Below are positions 43,001 to 43,655 of a stretch of DNA of 43,655 bases, piece after piece (within the stretch, counting starts at the first letter, position 1; each line of letters opens with the position of its first letter). Where the stretch lies: NCBI GenBank assembly GCA_944388075.1, contig CALXHI010000002.1:1-43655 (forward strand), written 5' to 3'. Both the position numbers and the translations under genes were made by a program. The notes beneath the pieces were generated by a model. That model ran no database searches. It saw only the letters and a list, made by a program, of their open reading frames with translations, and was not told the origin of the DNA. The stretch is from an uncultured Clostridia bacterium (GTDB lineage Bacteria; Bacillota; Clostridia; Oscillospirales; Ruminococcaceae).

Positions 43001-43521
43001 AACGGCATAGCAAGCTCATCATAACCATTGCCGGTGCGTTGGTTGTGATTGCGTGCTGGGGACAGCCGCTTTGGAATGTTTCGGATACTTATTGGGAAGG
43101 CAAATTGCATTTGCTGCCGCTTGTGGCATATGGCGTGCTGTTGCGTTGGCTATTTGGACCGAAAAAGGGCAGCTTGCTGCTGTTTGGCACAGGTGTATAC
43201 AGTGTGCTTGTGCTCGGCATACAGGCGATAAATTCGGGCAAGACGGCTGATCTGATTACCATTTTGTTCTGTGGTTTAGGAATTTTTGTGGTATCGTTCT
43301 ACATCAAACAGCGCAAATGGTTTTTGCTGGGCGGCGCAACGCTCCTCGGCATTGTGGTCTATATCCGCATGAAGGCATTTCCGGATGTTCCGTGGTGGGT
43401 ATTCTTGCTGTTGGTTGGCATTGTGCTGATTGTGATTGGTGCGACCAATGAGATCTACAAGCAACGTGGCGAATCTCTCAAGGAAAAAGCCGGACGGCTC
43501 TGGGAAGATTGGGAATGGTAA
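40072..43521 (+). CDS. Very large polytopic membrane protein with SHOCT-like and Pro-rich N-terminal region
   Basis: Protein of 1149 residues. One membrane helix at about 3-28, then a short SHOCT-like segment (LYRLFEEGKITGEDYYEATG, about 41-60), a Pro/Ala/Thr-rich stretch to about residue 185, and then roughly 25-30 consecutive hydrophobic segments to the end, closed by a charged tail (KQRGESLKEKAGRLWEDWEW). It fits the loosely defined group of giant multi-helix proteins annotated as DUF2157 or SCO7613-C-terminal-like; function unknown. Start ATG 40072 follows AAGGGAGGGAAG; the frame continues upstream only through promoter and palindrome. Confidence 0.85.
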   Translation: MESLGAALLIVAAAYWLLSPIGLPIWLVIQNSKTKRMQMKLYRLFEEGKITGEDYYEATGDLPPVLPAGAMPPVSVSESVAAQQPTVPVSAETAETPKPAQPVQTDVSASTPHSVSPTPQAAPNVAPQPAAMPMPSTTPASAAQPKPPYAPPIPPVRPIPPRPGQPLIVVNGERTASEFVKPPKPKRRFSAISAMLFVGVVFVVISGMLFVRYTWSDMTAGGRLATLLAGSVLFFGVSVLAHRVFKLERTSMAFYTMGAAFLPISLWAAGYFNLLGERLSGADNAWLLVLSAGAFTILSLLAVFLYRQVAWGVSTLIAMTLTWLFFLGTDWFTLNRVTIALTGYVLLFGYGAPFVQKLLPNALGRVIVPYAMVQGFVLLPLYLATTSEADVFWYGLGAVLYAMLFLAPTYTARMKAWSALPMGAILMYGMHFLFIPLTESYRFQMSVGQFESLIGILGAMICLVLVLSEVLPKHTVPGYRIAYHAFSLYGMVFLWIGMQSKQTEPWLTLVAMAILTAATILPALQGDGLMRAWLALESIFLCYNIGMLLPPLEPMRYLVLIGLLLVCGIVFFRWERLRTLCSDFAFPIAMTICGMAIIEHAGFLGESETGLMIAAQIILWLLPLYWWYLAMEREQVSANRIVKALFIVPALLIAGVKTNTWLWEIEHTLVTAEQLWCFGTLVLGLLTILTIRDSFHLVRKMAAGVTLIPALVYGLGASLFATGKQELWSVWAVVLSAWLLYWLSTRSRWQNLSTPLCCTAALAMTVCGTQYALRELVWETAGFHTWMLATIWLLLFGILGILVQRGMLSFRGGEALQTVTAIALPYVALFLAWSMYDVNPKDWYLFFGLYGILFSTVAWWTSGTQERLQPTVSCAALIFTLDVLRVRLDLEQNTAVAGLTACMGLLMVLFCYLGIFCCRSGQKRGWSLTYAGGVVPIWMYAVSGEYTAKQADWMAFFAVILGAGYLLHLLHIPNIRERHSKLIITIAGALVVIACWGQPLWNVSDTYWEGKLHLLPLVAYGVLLRWLFGPKKGSLLLFGTGVYSVLVLGIQAINSGKTADLITILFCGLGIFVVSFYIKQRKWFLLGGATLLGIVVYIRMKAFPDVPWWVFLLLVGIVLIVIGATNEIYKQRGESLKEKAGRLWEDWEW

Positions 43522-43655
43522 TACTATAATTTAGTGTATCCTCAACAACCAGTCATTTTTAAAACGTCCCTATTTTCAACATCAAAAAAGAAAAAGGACA
43601 AGACAAATTCAAAGAGGTGCAAAAGCATCGCCGCAAGGCGGTCGATGTTCATTGC
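43522..43655. other. AT-rich tail of the window with one hairpin
   Basis: No gene is supported. CATCGCCGC (about 43626-43634) can pair with GCGGTCGATG (about 43638-43647) with one bulge. The stretch after 43540 differs in composition from the gene before it and could be the edge of a mobile element, but only 134 bases are visible and no protein motif is recognised on either strand. Confidence 0.3.

Overview
The window looks like chromosomal DNA of a cellulosome-forming, sporulating, anaerobic Firmicute of the Ruminococcus group (R. champanellensis / R. flavefaciens-like; genus inferred from content, not tested). Four coding regions carry dockerin modules: a pectate lyase, an SGNH esterase, an M6-type protease and a broken leucine-rich-repeat protein. 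Sporulation genes (spoVAD, spoVAE, an M50 protease resembling SpoIVFB), [FeFe]-hydrogenase maturases (hydE, hydG), rubrerythrin, an aspS T-box leader and a CIRCE-controlled hrcA-grpE-dnaK locus fit that picture. Most genes are moderately GC-rich; the left edge (to about 2.2 kb) and the block at 20.96-22.04 kb are visibly AT-richer and look acquired.

Layout. 1-2.2 kb: end of an IS3-type element, a Tn916-like tyrosine integrase and an unassigned membrane protein. 2.5-6.5 kb: lipoprotein alkaline phosphatase overlapping a YibE/F membrane protein, then an ADP-ribosylglycohydrolase. 6.5-9.3 kb: aspS (minus strand) behind a T-box attenuator, and rubrerythrin. 9.4-17.9 kb: a mini SpoIVFA-like protein coupled to an M50 protease, then addB-addA-sirtuin. 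17.9-20.7 kb: a roughly 200-nt structured leader RNA with its own promoter and terminator, then hydE-hydG. 20.8-23.4 kb: a response regulator/HD-GYP gene whose receiver domain is split by a 1.08-kb AT-rich insertion carrying two genes, followed by an HPt protein. 23.5-27.7 kb (minus strand): three dockerin-protein genes in a row. 28-33.1 kb: CIRCE, hrcA, grpE, dnaK, a small membrane ORF and dnaJ. 33.3-34.4 kb: a Thr-rich membrane-anchored surface protein. 34.4-38.2 kb (minus strand): spoVAD-spoVAE behind a sigma-G-like promoter, bioY with a DUF1284 gene, and an HTH-membrane fusion regulator. 38.3-39.8 kb: M6 protease with an N-terminal dockerin. 40-43.5 kb: a 1149-residue polytopic membrane protein behind a near-perfect palindromic operator candidate.

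How the genes work together: the dockerin proteins should be secreted and dock onto scaffoldins encoded elsewhere, aimed at pectin and esterified polysaccharide. AddAB is the RecBCD-type break-repair nuclease. HydE and HydG supply two of the three maturases for the hydrogenase H-cluster; hydF is not here. The two points most worth following up are the insertion-split receiver gene and the attenuator-like leader RNA in front of hydE. No tRNA, rRNA or CRISPR array was seen. All assignments come from reading translations and motifs by eye; no database search was run.
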